A stretch of 37,683 nt of DNA from Hyphomonadaceae bacterium UBA5336. GTDB lineage: Bacteria > Pseudomonadota > Alphaproteobacteria > Caulobacterales > Hyphomonadaceae. Under the pieces are notes generated by a model. The model had not been told where the DNA came from. It ran no database searches and worked only from the letters and a program-made list of their open reading frames with translations. Location: assembly GCA_002408125.1 (NCBI GenBank), contig DHQO01000002.1, positions 191,529 through 229,211 of the forward strand. The letters run 5' to 3'. Made by a program: the position numbers and the translations under genes. Numbering within the stretch: the stretch's first letter is position 1; each line of letters opens with the position of its first letter. Positions 24,409 through 32,453 of the stretch are shown here, piece by piece.

Positions 24409-24459
24409 GCAAAGTCGAAGGCGTTTCGTCATCGTGCCGCGCTACCGGAGGGAATCGAT

Positions 24460-26616
24460 ATGAAGACCAGACTTCTTACCACTGTGACCTGCTTTGCTGC
24501 TCTGGGTAGCTTGGCTTTTCCCGCTCTCGCCCAATCAGACGATGGCGAGGACGGAACGCGCCGGCTGGGAACGGTGACGATCACCGCCCAGCGTGTCGAG
24601 GAAAGCATGCAGGACGTGCCCGTCGCCGTCTCGACGCTGGACGGAACGGCATTGGAAGACCGCCAGGTCCAGGATGTACAGGATCTCCAGTTCCAGGTGC
24701 CGAACATCAGCATGGGGACAAACACCGGCACGGCGAACGCGGCCCGCATCTTCCTGCGCGGCGTCGGCGAGGATGAAAGCCGCGGCGCGGTTGACCAGGC
24801 TGTCGGGATCTATGTCGACGGTATCTATATCGGCCGCTCGGTCGGCTCCCTGTTCGATATCGTCGACCTGGCTTCGATCGAGGTTCTGCGCGGCCCGCAG
24901 GGTACGCTGTATGGCCGCAACACGATTGGCGGGGCGATCAAGCTCACCTCGGTGCGCCCGCAAATGGAAAATACCGGCCGTATCGGCACGACGGTCGGCA
25001 ACAATGCCCGCCTGGACTTCCGCGGCATGGCGAACTTCCAGGTCGCCGACAGCACAGCAGTCCGGTTTTCCGGCCTGAAGCGCGACCGGGATGGCTTCCA
25101 GACGATCCATCCCAATGGCGAACTGGCCGGCATGGACAAGGATGTCGGCGAATGGGATGTGACGGCCCTGCGTGGCAGCCTGCTCCACGACTTCAATCCC
25201 GACTGGAGCCTCTACATCACGGCGGACTATACTGATGACAAGTCCGACCCGGGTATTGATTCGGTCGCCACGCCGAACGATGCAGACGGCGATATCTTCA
25301 CCACGGAGCCACTGCCGGGCACGGTCTGTGCGGCCACGTCGAGCGGAACGGGTTGTTTCCTGGGCTATGAACAGGAATCGAAATCCAAGGGAATCTCGGC
25401 GGAGCTGTCCGGGGCGTTCGGCTCTTACGACTTCATGTCGCTGACCGGTTATCGCGAGCTGGAAGACCATCTGAACGGCCGCATCGGCTCGCCCTATGAG
25501 CAGTGGACCGACCAGTCGCAGTTCAGCCAGGAGTTTACCCTCTCCTCGAAGTTTGACGGCCCGTTCAACTATGTGGCCGGCCTCTACTATTTCGAGGAGG
25601 ACATGACGCTCGACACTGTCTTTGTGTTCCCGTTCACCATGAGCTCTTCCACCGAGTCCTATTCCGTGTTCGGCCAGGGCTCATACGATATCACCGACAA
25701 GCTCTCGGCAACGGCCGGGCTTCGCTACACCAGCGAGTCCAAGGATTTCTACGGCCTCAACCAGGCCATCGGCTTCACCCGCACGGATTCAGCTGATTTC
25801 GACAATGTCAGCTACACTGTCGGCCTGGACTATCGCGTCAATGATGCGGTGATGACCTATGGCAAGTTCTCGACCGGCTTCAAATCCGGCGGCTGGTCGC
25901 CGGATGCCTTCAGCGCAACCGCCGTCTTCCTGCCTGTGGAGGAGGAAACGCTGGAAAGCTGGGAAATCGGCGCGAAGACGGATCTGTTCGACGACACGGT
26001 ACGCCTGAACATGGCCTATTTCTTCAACACCTATGACGGTCTCCAGATCGGCGCCACCGTGCCGGATGTCGGCTTTACCCGCTTCAATGTGGAAGAAGCC
26101 CAGATCCAGGGCCTGGAGTTCGAATATGTCTGGCAGGTGACCGACAATTTCCAGGTCAACGGCAATCTCGGCCTGCTCGATGCCGAATATACCGAGCTGA
26201 CCATGTCTTCGGCCAGCGCCCTGACCAATAGCGGCTCCACCCCCGCCTGTGGCGGCGTGGTGACGCTGGAATGTGCCTATGGTCTCGATATGAAGAATGC
26301 GCCGGACTACAAGGGCGCCATCGGCGTCCTGTACACCTACCCGATTGGCAGCGGCGAGTTGATCCTGACCGGTGATGTCGGCTTCGAGGATGAGAACTGG
26401 TCACTGGTCGCGAACACCCCCGATCACGCCCTGACGGATGTCGATCCGCTGTTCAATGCCCGGATCAAGTATGAATCCGATGCCGGCTGGTCGGTCGCCC
26501 TGTGGGGCAAGAATCTCGGCGATCAGGAATACTGGCGTGCAGCCACGGCGGGCAATTTCAACATCTACCCGTCCGATCCGCTGACCTACGGTATCGACCT
26601 CGATTACACCTTTTAG
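24460..26616 (+). CDS. TonB-dependent outer-membrane receptor 1
   Basis: This 718-residue protein starts with a signal peptide ending near ALAQ (residue 25). A plug domain follows (about 45-165: VTITAQRVEESMQDVPVAVS, IFLRGVGED, GIYVDGIYIGR, VLRGPQGTLYGRNTIGGAI), then the beta-barrel, and the last residue is Phe in LDYTF as usual for outer-membrane barrels. It imports a substrate across the outer membrane using TonB-ExbB-ExbD energy. Its promoter has operator site 9, so its cargo is probably the compound degraded by the cluster rather than iron. A strong terminator follows before the LeuC-like gene. Confidence 0.94.
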   Translation: MKTRLLTTVTCFAALGSLAFPALAQSDDGEDGTRRLGTVTITAQRVEESMQDVPVAVSTLDGTALEDRQVQDVQDLQFQVPNISMGTNTGTANAARIFLRGVGEDESRGAVDQAVGIYVDGIYIGRSVGSLFDIVDLASIEVLRGPQGTLYGRNTIGGAIKLTSVRPQMENTGRIGTTVGNNARLDFRGMANFQVADSTAVRFSGLKRDRDGFQTIHPNGELAGMDKDVGEWDVTALRGSLLHDFNPDWSLYITADYTDDKSDPGIDSVATPNDADGDIFTTEPLPGTVCAATSSGTGCFLGYEQESKSKGISAELSGAFGSYDFMSLTGYRELEDHLNGRIGSPYEQWTDQSQFSQEFTLSSKFDGPFNYVAGLYYFEEDMTLDTVFVFPFTMSSSTESYSVFGQGSYDITDKLSATAGLRYTSESKDFYGLNQAIGFTRTDSADFDNVSYTVGLDYRVNDAVMTYGKFSTGFKSGGWSPDAFSATAVFLPVEEETLESWEIGAKTDLFDDTVRLNMAYFFNTYDGLQIGATVPDVGFTRFNVEEAQIQGLEFEYVWQVTDNFQVNGNLGLLDAEYTELTMSSASALTNSGSTPACGGVVTLECAYGLDMKNAPDYKGAIGVLYTYPIGSGELILTGDVGFEDENWSLVANTPDHALTDVDPLFNARIKYESDAGWSVALWGKNLGDQEYWRAATAGNFNIYPSDPLTYGIDLDYTF

Positions 26617-26647
26617 TTTCGGACCTCCTTCCCACCGAAACTGACCT

Positions 26648-26686
26648 GGACACCCCGGCCGAGGACTCGATCGGGGTGTCCTTTTT
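26648..26686 (+). terminator. Rho-independent terminator
   Basis: GGACACCCCG and CGGGGTGTCC form a perfect 10-bp stem with a 14-base loop, followed by TTTTT. It lies 31 bp after the receptor stop and 32 bp before the LeuC-like start, so it separates the receptor from LeuCD, fully or as an attenuator. Confidence 0.92.
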
Positions 26687-26717
26687 CCCTTCCCGAACCA
26701 GGAATGCCGCCTCAACC

Positions 26718-28109
26718 ATGACGCAAGCGCAAACCCTCTTCGACAAGCTCTGGAGCCTGCACCGGGTGGCCGATTGCGGCGATGGCGTGGACCTGATTGC
26801 GATCGACCGGGTCTGCATTCACGAACGCACCGGCGCTGTCGCGCTCAAGGGCCTGGAAGCCAGCGGTCACGGCATTCTCGATCCCGCGCGCGTGTTCGCG
26901 GTCATGGATCATATTGTGTCCTTCCGCTCCGGACGCGGCCGCGACGAGGCCCGCTCGCCGGGGGGCGAGGTATTTATCACCGAAACGCGGCGCCTTGCCC
27001 GGAAAGCGGGAATTCATCTCATCGATACAGACGATCCGCGCCAGGGCATCGTGCATGTCATCGCCCCGGAACTCGGCATCGCCCTGCCCGGGCTGAGCCT
27101 TGTCTGTCCCGACAGCCATACCTGCAGCCTCGGCGCGCTCGGCACGCTTGCCTGGGGGATCGGGTCGAGCCAGACCGAGCATGCGATGGCGACCGGCACT
27201 CTGCGCGTCGCCAGGCCCCGCCAGATGCGCATTACCGTGGAAAACAGCCTGCCTTCAGGCGTTTCAGCCAAGGATCTCGCGCTGCACATCATTGCGTGCT
27301 TTGGTGTCTCCGGCGGACAGGGCTGCGCCATCGAGTATACCGGTGAAGCAGTCTCTGCCCTGTCGATCGAAGAGCGCCTCACGCTCTGCAACCTGTCGAT
27401 AGAGTTTTCCGCCTTCACGGCGCTGATCGCACCGGACGAGACGACCATCGACTATCTCCAGGGCCGGCAGTATGCACCCGATGCATCAATGGCAGCTGCC
27501 GCCGCTGCGAACTGGCGCCAGCTCCATTCGGATCAGGACGCGCGCTTCGATCATGAGATCAGGCTGGACGCCCGTGATATCAGGCCGATGGTGAGCTGGG
27601 GAACCAGCCCGGGCCAGAGCATTCCCCTGGGCAGTGCGATCCCCGCCGATGCAGATCAACAGGCACTGGATTATATGGAGCTGCGCGCGGGCCAGTCGGT
27701 CGATAACCTTGCAATCGACGGCGCCTTTATCGGGTCATGCACAAATGGCCGGCTGTCGGACCTGCGCGCGGCGGCAGAGATTCTCGCGGGCCGGCAGGTT
27801 GCCGCCAATGTGCGCGCGGTCTGCGTGCCCGGCTCGCAGGCGGTCCGGCAGGCCGCGGAAGCCGAAGGCCTGGACCAGGTATTCAGCGACGCGGGCTTTG
27901 AATGGGGCGCCTCCGGTTGCGCCATGTGCTTTTATGCCGGAGGGGAAACCTTTCCGCCCGGAAGCCGCGTCATCTCATCGACCAACCGCAATTTCGAAGG
28001 CCGGCAGGGTCCGGGTGTGCGCACCCATCTTGCCAGCCCGGCCACGGTTGCCGCCTCGGCTGTTGCCGGCAAGATCACAAGCCCAGCCGACCCGCTTTTC
28101 GCTGCATAA
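26718..28109 (+). CDS. LeuC-like hydro-lyase large subunit (4Fe-4S)
   Basis: This 463-residue protein is an aconitase-superfamily large subunit close to LeuC. The cluster cysteines are Cys341 (IGSCTNGR), Cys401 and Cys404 (GCAMCF), and VCPDSHTCSLGALG is at 129-142. Two regions differ from biosynthetic LeuC as I remember it: the MSIEAGARAG segment reads LSIEFSAFTA (227-236), and CSMCLAMN reads CAMCFYAG. These changes near the active site point to another acid, for example dimethylmaleate, citraconate or a related branched acid. ATG at 26718 is the first good start. The gene lies after a receptor terminator and pairs with a LeuD-like gene 10 bp downstream; no other leucine genes are present. 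Confidence 0.88.
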   Translation: MTQAQTLFDKLWSLHRVADCGDGVDLIAIDRVCIHERTGAVALKGLEASGHGILDPARVFAVMDHIVSFRSGRGRDEARSPGGEVFITETRRLARKAGIHLIDTDDPRQGIVHVIAPELGIALPGLSLVCPDSHTCSLGALGTLAWGIGSSQTEHAMATGTLRVARPRQMRITVENSLPSGVSAKDLALHIIACFGVSGGQGCAIEYTGEAVSALSIEERLTLCNLSIEFSAFTALIAPDETTIDYLQGRQYAPDASMAAAAAANWRQLHSDQDARFDHEIRLDARDIRPMVSWGTSPGQSIPLGSAIPADADQQALDYMELRAGQSVDNLAIDGAFIGSCTNGRLSDLRAAAEILAGRQVAANVRAVCVPGSQAVRQAAEAEGLDQVFSDAGFEWGASGCAMCFYAGGETFPPGSRVISSTNRNFEGRQGPGVRTHLASPATVAASAVAGKITSPADPLFAA

Positions 28110-28119
28110 GAAGACCAGG

Positions 28120-28743
28120 ATGGAGCCCTTCAAGACTCTCACGGCCATCGCCGCACCGCTCGCGATCGACAATGTCGATACCGATCAGATCATCCCGTCA
28201 CGCGAGATGAAATCCGTCAGCCGTTCGGGGCTCGCCGACGGCCTGTTTGCAGGCTGGCGCTATACAAGGCCGGCCGACCGCGAGCCAAATCCGGATTTCA
28301 TCCTCAACAAGCCGGGTTTCGAGGCCGCGCAGATCCTCGTCAGCGGAGAAAATTTCGGGTGCGGCTCGTCGCGCGAACACGCCGTCTGGGCGCTTGCCGA
28401 ATACGGCATTCGCGCAATTGTCGCGAAGTCCTTTGGCGATATCTTCTACACAAACTGCACGCGCAACGGGATCTTGCCGATCGTGTTGCCGGGCGCTCAG
28501 GTCGACAGCCTGCTGTCCGCACCGCCTCCTGTGGAGCTGACGATCAATCTCGCAGCGCAGACCGTGACGGCTCCCGGCTTCGAGGCTTCTTTCGATATCA
28601 AGGCCTTTCCCAAGCGCCTCTTGCAGGAAGGGCTCGACCCGATCGGCCTGACCAAGCTCAACCTGCCGGAGATCACCCATTTCCTCCAAGCCGATCGGCA
28701 GGCCCGCCCCTGGGTTTATTCCACCGCCCCGGAGAGCGACTGA
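28120..28743 (+). CDS. LeuD-like hydro-lyase small subunit
   Basis: This 207-residue protein is the small swivelling subunit of the LeuC partner. It has IDNVDTDQIIPSRE near residue 17, the NPDFILNKP segment near 59, and the ENFGCGSSREHAVWAL motif near 78-93 with the active-site Ser-Arg. It completes the hydro-lyase that adds or removes water on a dicarboxylic acid. Start ATG at 28120 is preceded by CCAGG. It ends 3 bp from the converging third CaiB gene. No operator lies immediately upstream of the leuC/leuD-like pair, so transcription probably comes from read-through of the receptor terminator or from an unseen promoter. Confidence 0.9.
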   Translation: MEPFKTLTAIAAPLAIDNVDTDQIIPSREMKSVSRSGLADGLFAGWRYTRPADREPNPDFILNKPGFEAAQILVSGENFGCGSSREHAVWALAEYGIRAIVAKSFGDIFYTNCTRNGILPIVLPGAQVDSLLSAPPPVELTINLAAQTVTAPGFEASFDIKAFPKRLLQEGLDPIGLTKLNLPEITHFLQADRQARPWVYSTAPESD

Positions 28744-28746
28744 AGA

Positions 28747-29937
28747 TCACCCCTTGCCGGCGACGATGCCCTCCAGTTTCAGGGCCTGAATCTCGTCATT
28801 TCCGTAGCCCAGCTCCCCAAGCACATCTTCCGTATGCTCCCCGACAAGAGGCGGGTTTGCCGACAGACTCATGCGCAGGCCATCCAGGGTCATGGGCAAG
28901 GCTGGAAGCTTGACCTGCTGACCGCCGGGCAGCTGGATGTCCAAAAGCCCGCCCTGGGCGTTGAGGTGCGGATCGTCAAACAGATCCTCCGGCCGGGTAA
29001 TCGGCGCAAATGGCAACCCCGTGGCTTCCAGCTTGTCCATGAGCTCGGCCTTGGTCATCCTTGCGAAGGCTTCGCGCAGGACAGGAATGATCTCCTCGCG
29101 GCGCGCCACCCGGTCATTGTTTGTGGCAAGCGAGGCGTCACCGCGCCACTCGGTGAACCCGAAAGCCTCGCAGAATACGGTCCACTGGGTATCGGAGACG
29201 ACGCCAACAAAGACCTTCTCGTCATCGGCCACATCGAACACGTCATAGACCGCCCAGGCCGATATCCGCGCGGGCATGGGGGCTGCGGCGCTGCCGGTCA
29301 CGGCAAACTGGGCCATATGCTGGCCAACCAGGAAGGCGGTCGTTTCGAACAGGGCCGCCGAGACATGCTGGCCCTTGCCAGTCAGTTGTCGCTGCTGCAG
29401 CGCAGCCAGAACACCGATCGCCCCAAACATGCCGCCGGTGACATCCACCACGGAGGCCCCCGCGCGCAAAGGTCGCCCCGGCGGACCGGTCATATAGGCC
29501 AGCCCGCCCATCATCTGCGCCACTTCGTCAAGCGCGGTGCGGTGTTCGTAAGGCCCTGGCAGAAACCCCTTTTCCGAACAGTAGATGAGCTTGGGGTTTC
29601 GCTCTGACAACTGGTCATAGCCAAAGCCGAGCTTTTCCAGGGCGCCGGGGCGAAAATTCTCGATGAACACATCCGCGCCATCCACCAGGCGATGCGCGAT
29701 TTCCGCGCCAGCCTCGGATTTCAGATCGACGCACAGGCTGCGCTTGTTGCGATTGTACATGGCGAAGTAGCCGGCGCCGGAGCCTTTCAACCGTCGCGTC
29801 TTGTCGCCACTGATCGGCTCGACCTTGGTCACGTCCGCGCCCAGATCGGCCAGAATGAGCCCCGCCGCCGGCCCCATGACCATATGGGTGAATTCGACGA
29901 CCTTCAGTCCGGCAAGTGGCTTGTTACTATCAGGCAT
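28747..29937 (-). CDS. CaiB/BaiF family (type III) CoA-transferase 3
   Basis: This 396-residue protein has the family N-terminus GLKVVEFTHMVMGPAAGLILADLGADVTKVEP and the catalytic aspartate Asp165 in SVVDVTGGM. ATG at 29937 follows AAGGGGA at good spacing; the frame upstream of it is open through the operator but not coding. It is alone on its strand and divergent from an HMG-CoA-lyase-type gene, with operator site 10 between them. A CoA-transferase and a 3-hydroxy-acyl-CoA lyase expressed together suggest that the hydroxy acid made by the adjacent LeuCD-like enzyme receives CoA here and is then cleaved. Confidence 0.9.
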   Translation of the reverse strand: MPDSNKPLAGLKVVEFTHMVMGPAAGLILADLGADVTKVEPISGDKTRRLKGSGAGYFAMYNRNKRSLCVDLKSEAGAEIAHRLVDGADVFIENFRPGALEKLGFGYDQLSERNPKLIYCSEKGFLPGPYEHRTALDEVAQMMGGLAYMTGPPGRPLRAGASVVDVTGGMFGAIGVLAALQQRQLTGKGQHVSAALFETTAFLVGQHMAQFAVTGSAAAPMPARISAWAVYDVFDVADDEKVFVGVVSDTQWTVFCEAFGFTEWRGDASLATNNDRVARREEIIPVLREAFARMTKAELMDKLEATGLPFAPITRPEDLFDDPHLNAQGGLLDIQLPGGQQVKLPALPMTLDGLRMSLSANPPLVGEHTEDVLGELGYGNDEIQALKLEGIVAGKG

Positions 29938-29968
29938 ACGGCGCTTCCCCTTGGCTTCTTCTTCTTTT

Positions 29969-29984
29969 AAATGGTATATCATTT
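29969..29984. promoter_or_regulatory. GntR operator site 10 (divergent promoter)
   Basis: AAATGGTATATCATTT lies 31 bp before the leftward CaiB gene and 68 bp before the rightward HMG-CoA-lyase-type gene. The TGGTATA half-site is the form closest to known HutC-subfamily operators. Confidence 0.86.
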
Positions 29985-30052
29985 TGGGCAATTGGGCTGA
30001 ATGATCTTTTTTTTGCCTGCCGCCGAGAAAGCGACCATCAAGGGACCGGAAA

Positions 30053-31003
30053 ATGCCAGACAATCAGGTTTTGATCAGCGAAGTCGGCCCGCGTGACGGT
30101 CTGCAGAATTGCAGCGCCATCATGGACACGGAGACAAAGAAACGCTGGATCACCGCCCTGGCGGCGAGCGGCATTCGCGAGATCGAGGTGGGCTCTTTTG
30201 TCTCGCGGAAACTGCTGCCCCAAATGGCCGATACCGCAACGATTGTTGCCCATGCGCGCACGATCCCGGGTCTCGAGGTTGCGGTCCTCGTGCCGAACCT
30301 GAAGGGTGCGCAGATGGCCGTAGAGGCTGGCGCGCACAAGATCACCCTGCCGCTTTCGGTCAGCGAGACCCACTCCATCCGAAATATCCGCCGCACGCAT
30401 GATGAGGTCATCGAGGAAGCCGAGCGGATCAGCGCCCTCATCGCGAGCCTGCCGCAAGACCAGCGCCCGCATTTCGAGGGTTCTCTGTCGACAGCCTTCG
30501 GCTGCACCCTGGAAGGCCCAATCCCCGAAGCAGTCATATTGACCTGCGCCGAGCGCCTGATGCAGGCCGGATGCGACGAGGTCGGCCTGTCGGATACCAC
30601 AGGCTATGGCGATCCTGCCTCGATCCGGCGACTGATCCGGTCCGTGCGGGCCGTGGTCGGCGTGGAAAACCTGACCGGGGTCCACCTGCACAATACGCGC
30701 GGGCTGGGCCTTGCGAATGCGCTGGCTGCCTATGAAGAGGGTATTTCCACCTTTGACTGCTCACAGGGCGGGCTTGGCGGGTGCCCGACTGCGCCGGGAG
30801 CCAGCGGCAATATTGTCACCGAGGATCTTGTTTTCATGTTCGAGTCTATGGGTGTTTCCACCGGCATCGACCTGCCTTCCCTTCTGGAGGCGCGGCAGAT
30901 CCTGGCCGAGGGGATGCCCGATGAAACACTCTATGGCTTCGTTCCCGATGCGGGCCTCCCATTGGGGTTCAAGCAGGCTCGGGCGACGGTCCCCGCCGAA
31001 TAG
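30053..31003 (+). CDS. Hydroxymethylglutaryl-CoA lyase-type enzyme
   Basis: This 316-residue TIM-barrel lyase has the family signatures: SEVGPRDGLQN at the start, the metal-binding HLHNTRG near 222, and GGLGGCPTAPGASGN near 250 with the catalytic cysteine. HMG-CoA lyase splits a 3-hydroxy-3-methyl acyl-CoA to acetyl-CoA and a keto acid. Relatives can act on citramalyl-type or other beta-hydroxy acyl-CoAs. The gene has an AAGGGA ribosome site and is divergent from the third CaiB gene. Leucine or acetoacetate metabolism is the textbook role, but none of the other leucine genes is here, so a cluster-specific substrate is likely. Confidence 0.92.
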   Translation: MPDNQVLISEVGPRDGLQNCSAIMDTETKKRWITALAASGIREIEVGSFVSRKLLPQMADTATIVAHARTIPGLEVAVLVPNLKGAQMAVEAGAHKITLPLSVSETHSIRNIRRTHDEVIEEAERISALIASLPQDQRPHFEGSLSTAFGCTLEGPIPEAVILTCAERLMQAGCDEVGLSDTTGYGDPASIRRLIRSVRAVVGVENLTGVHLHNTRGLGLANALAAYEEGISTFDCSQGGLGGCPTAPGASGNIVTEDLVFMFESMGVSTGIDLPSLLEARQILAEGMPDETLYGFVPDAGLPLGFKQARATVPAE

Positions 31004-31021
31004 ACCGGAGAAGGCAAGCGC

Positions 31022-32449
31022 ATGAACAATGTGTCGGCACTCATCACGCTGATTGTCTATTCACTTGCCCTGGTGGCGATCAGCCTCTGGGTCTCGCGCC
31101 GGGCCAAATCCGAGGCGAGCTATATTCTCGGCGAGCGCGATCTCGGCGCCTGGGTCGCCGGCCTTGCCTATGCCGCCTCCAGTTCCAGCGCCTGGGTCCT
31201 GCTCGGATTTTCCGGCTTCGTTTACGCTGTCGGCGTGTCGGCGCTCTGGATGGTGCCCGGCATTCTGGCCGGCTATGCGGCTGTCTGGTTCTGGGCTGGC
31301 CCGGTGCTGCAGGCCGCCAGCCGTGGCAAGGGCCATCTCACCCTGACCGATTTCCTCACTGAAGATGCCAGCCCTGGCACGAAGCGCGCCATCCGCATCC
31401 TCGCCTCGGCGATGATCGTGTTCTGCTTCTGCTACTATATCGCTTCCCAGTTCCAGGGCGCAGGCATCGCCTTCGATGTCATCTTCGGCAGCGGGCTGAC
31501 CACAGGGGTGCTGATCGGCGCCGTCGTGATCCTGCTCTACACCTTTCTTGGCGGCTTCCTCGCTGTCTCGCTGATCGACACGATCCAGGGCCTGCTGATC
31601 GGGCTGGTCGCGGTGCTCCTGCCAGTGCTGGCTTTCTTCAAAGCCGGTGGCATGGCGGGTATGGCCTCAGCCGCAGACGCCTTTCCGCAAGGCTTTCTGG
31701 TGCCCTTCGGCACCATGTCCGGCTGGATGGCGGCCGGCTTCGTCCTCGGCCTGACCGCGACCGGATTCGGCGCGCTCGGTCAGCCGCATCTGGTCACCTG
31801 GATCATGGCCGCCCGGGACCGCAAGACCATCTCGCGCGGCGGCGCGGTCGCCATCGGCTGGGCGGCAATTGTCTATGCGGGCATGGCTGTGCTGGGCCTT
31901 TCCTCACGCGTCCTGTTCGGCGCCGAAGCGCCGGCAGAGGGCGTCTTTTTCGAAGTCGCGTCAATCGCGCTTCCGCCAGCTCTGGCAGGCATCATCCTGG
32001 CGGCCACGCTTTCGGCCATCATGTCGACCGTCGACAGCCAGCTTCTGGTGGCCGGCGCGGCCATGAGCCATGATCTCGGACTGCGGCGGCTGTTCGGTGA
32101 GCGCGATGTGCTGGCTTCCCGCCTGGCGGTGACGCTGGTCGCCGTGGTGGCGATCCTTTTCACGCTCAACCTGCCGGCCACGATCTTCGAACGCACCCTC
32201 TTTGCCTGGACGGCGCTGGGCGCGAGCTTCGGGCCGATTGTGGTTGTCCGCACGCTCGGCATCCGGCCAGCCGGTGGCGCGATCCTGGCGTCACTGGTGG
32301 CAGCCTTTGCCCTTTCGGTGGCCTATGAGTTCATCCTGCCGGGCGGCCCGGGAAATGTCTGGGCGCGCACCCTACCCTGGCTTCTATCCTTCCTCTGCCT
32401 TCTGGCCCCGTTTGCGCGCCGCAAGCCCGCAGTGAGCGACGCGCCCTGA
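31022..32449 (+). CDS. Sodium:solute symporter (SSS family, PutP-like)
   Basis: This 475-residue inner-membrane protein has about 12-13 hydrophobic helices and the SSS signatures ILGERDLGAWVAGLAYAASSSSAW near 36-59 and LAATLSAIMSTVDSQLLV near 322-340. It imports a small solute with Na+. It follows the HMG-CoA-lyase-type gene by 18 bp with a GGAGAAGG ribosome site, so it shares operator site 10. The cargo is probably a small acid or amide from the same pathway, taken up directly from outside or from the periplasm; proline or pantothenate cannot be ruled out by sequence alone. Confidence 0.9.
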   Translation: MNNVSALITLIVYSLALVAISLWVSRRAKSEASYILGERDLGAWVAGLAYAASSSSAWVLLGFSGFVYAVGVSALWMVPGILAGYAAVWFWAGPVLQAASRGKGHLTLTDFLTEDASPGTKRAIRILASAMIVFCFCYYIASQFQGAGIAFDVIFGSGLTTGVLIGAVVILLYTFLGGFLAVSLIDTIQGLLIGLVAVLLPVLAFFKAGGMAGMASAADAFPQGFLVPFGTMSGWMAAGFVLGLTATGFGALGQPHLVTWIMAARDRKTISRGGAVAIGWAAIVYAGMAVLGLSSRVLFGAEAPAEGVFFEVASIALPPALAGIILAATLSAIMSTVDSQLLVAGAAMSHDLGLRRLFGERDVLASRLAVTLVAVVAILFTLNLPATIFERTLFAWTALGASFGPIVVVRTLGIRPAGGAILASLVAAFALSVAYEFILPGGPGNVWARTLPWLLSFLCLLAPFARRKPAVSDAP

Positions 32450-32453
32450 CAGG

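Larger units (their letters stand above)
24104..24459. promoter_or_regulatory. Divergent control region with three operators
   Basis: This 356-bp gap separates the leftward isochorismatase operon from the rightward TonB receptor gene and is AT-richer than the coding DNA. It holds sites 7, 8 and 9. Site 7 is 21 bp from the leftward start and site 9 is 51 bp from the receptor start. Site 8 is in the middle and is followed by an 11-codon frame (24303-24338) that I do not count as a gene. I see no RNA gene or clear terminator here. The receptor start has a GGAGGGA ribosome site. Confidence 0.7.

Noticed and set aside
24103..24412. N-terminal extension of the isochorismatase-family protein
   Set aside because: It reads through three operators without family similarity; ATG 24103 has a ribosome site and gives a normal family length.
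26718..28743. Leucine biosynthesis role for the LeuCD-like pair
   Set aside because: No leuA or leuB is nearby, the pair sits inside the catabolic regulon, and two LeuC segments near the active site are changed.
28747..29937. Idea that the third CaiB protein has Glu in place of its catalytic Asp (ALFETTAF)
   Set aside because: The catalytic aspartate of the family lies earlier, in the VVDVTGGM segment, and is present as Asp165.
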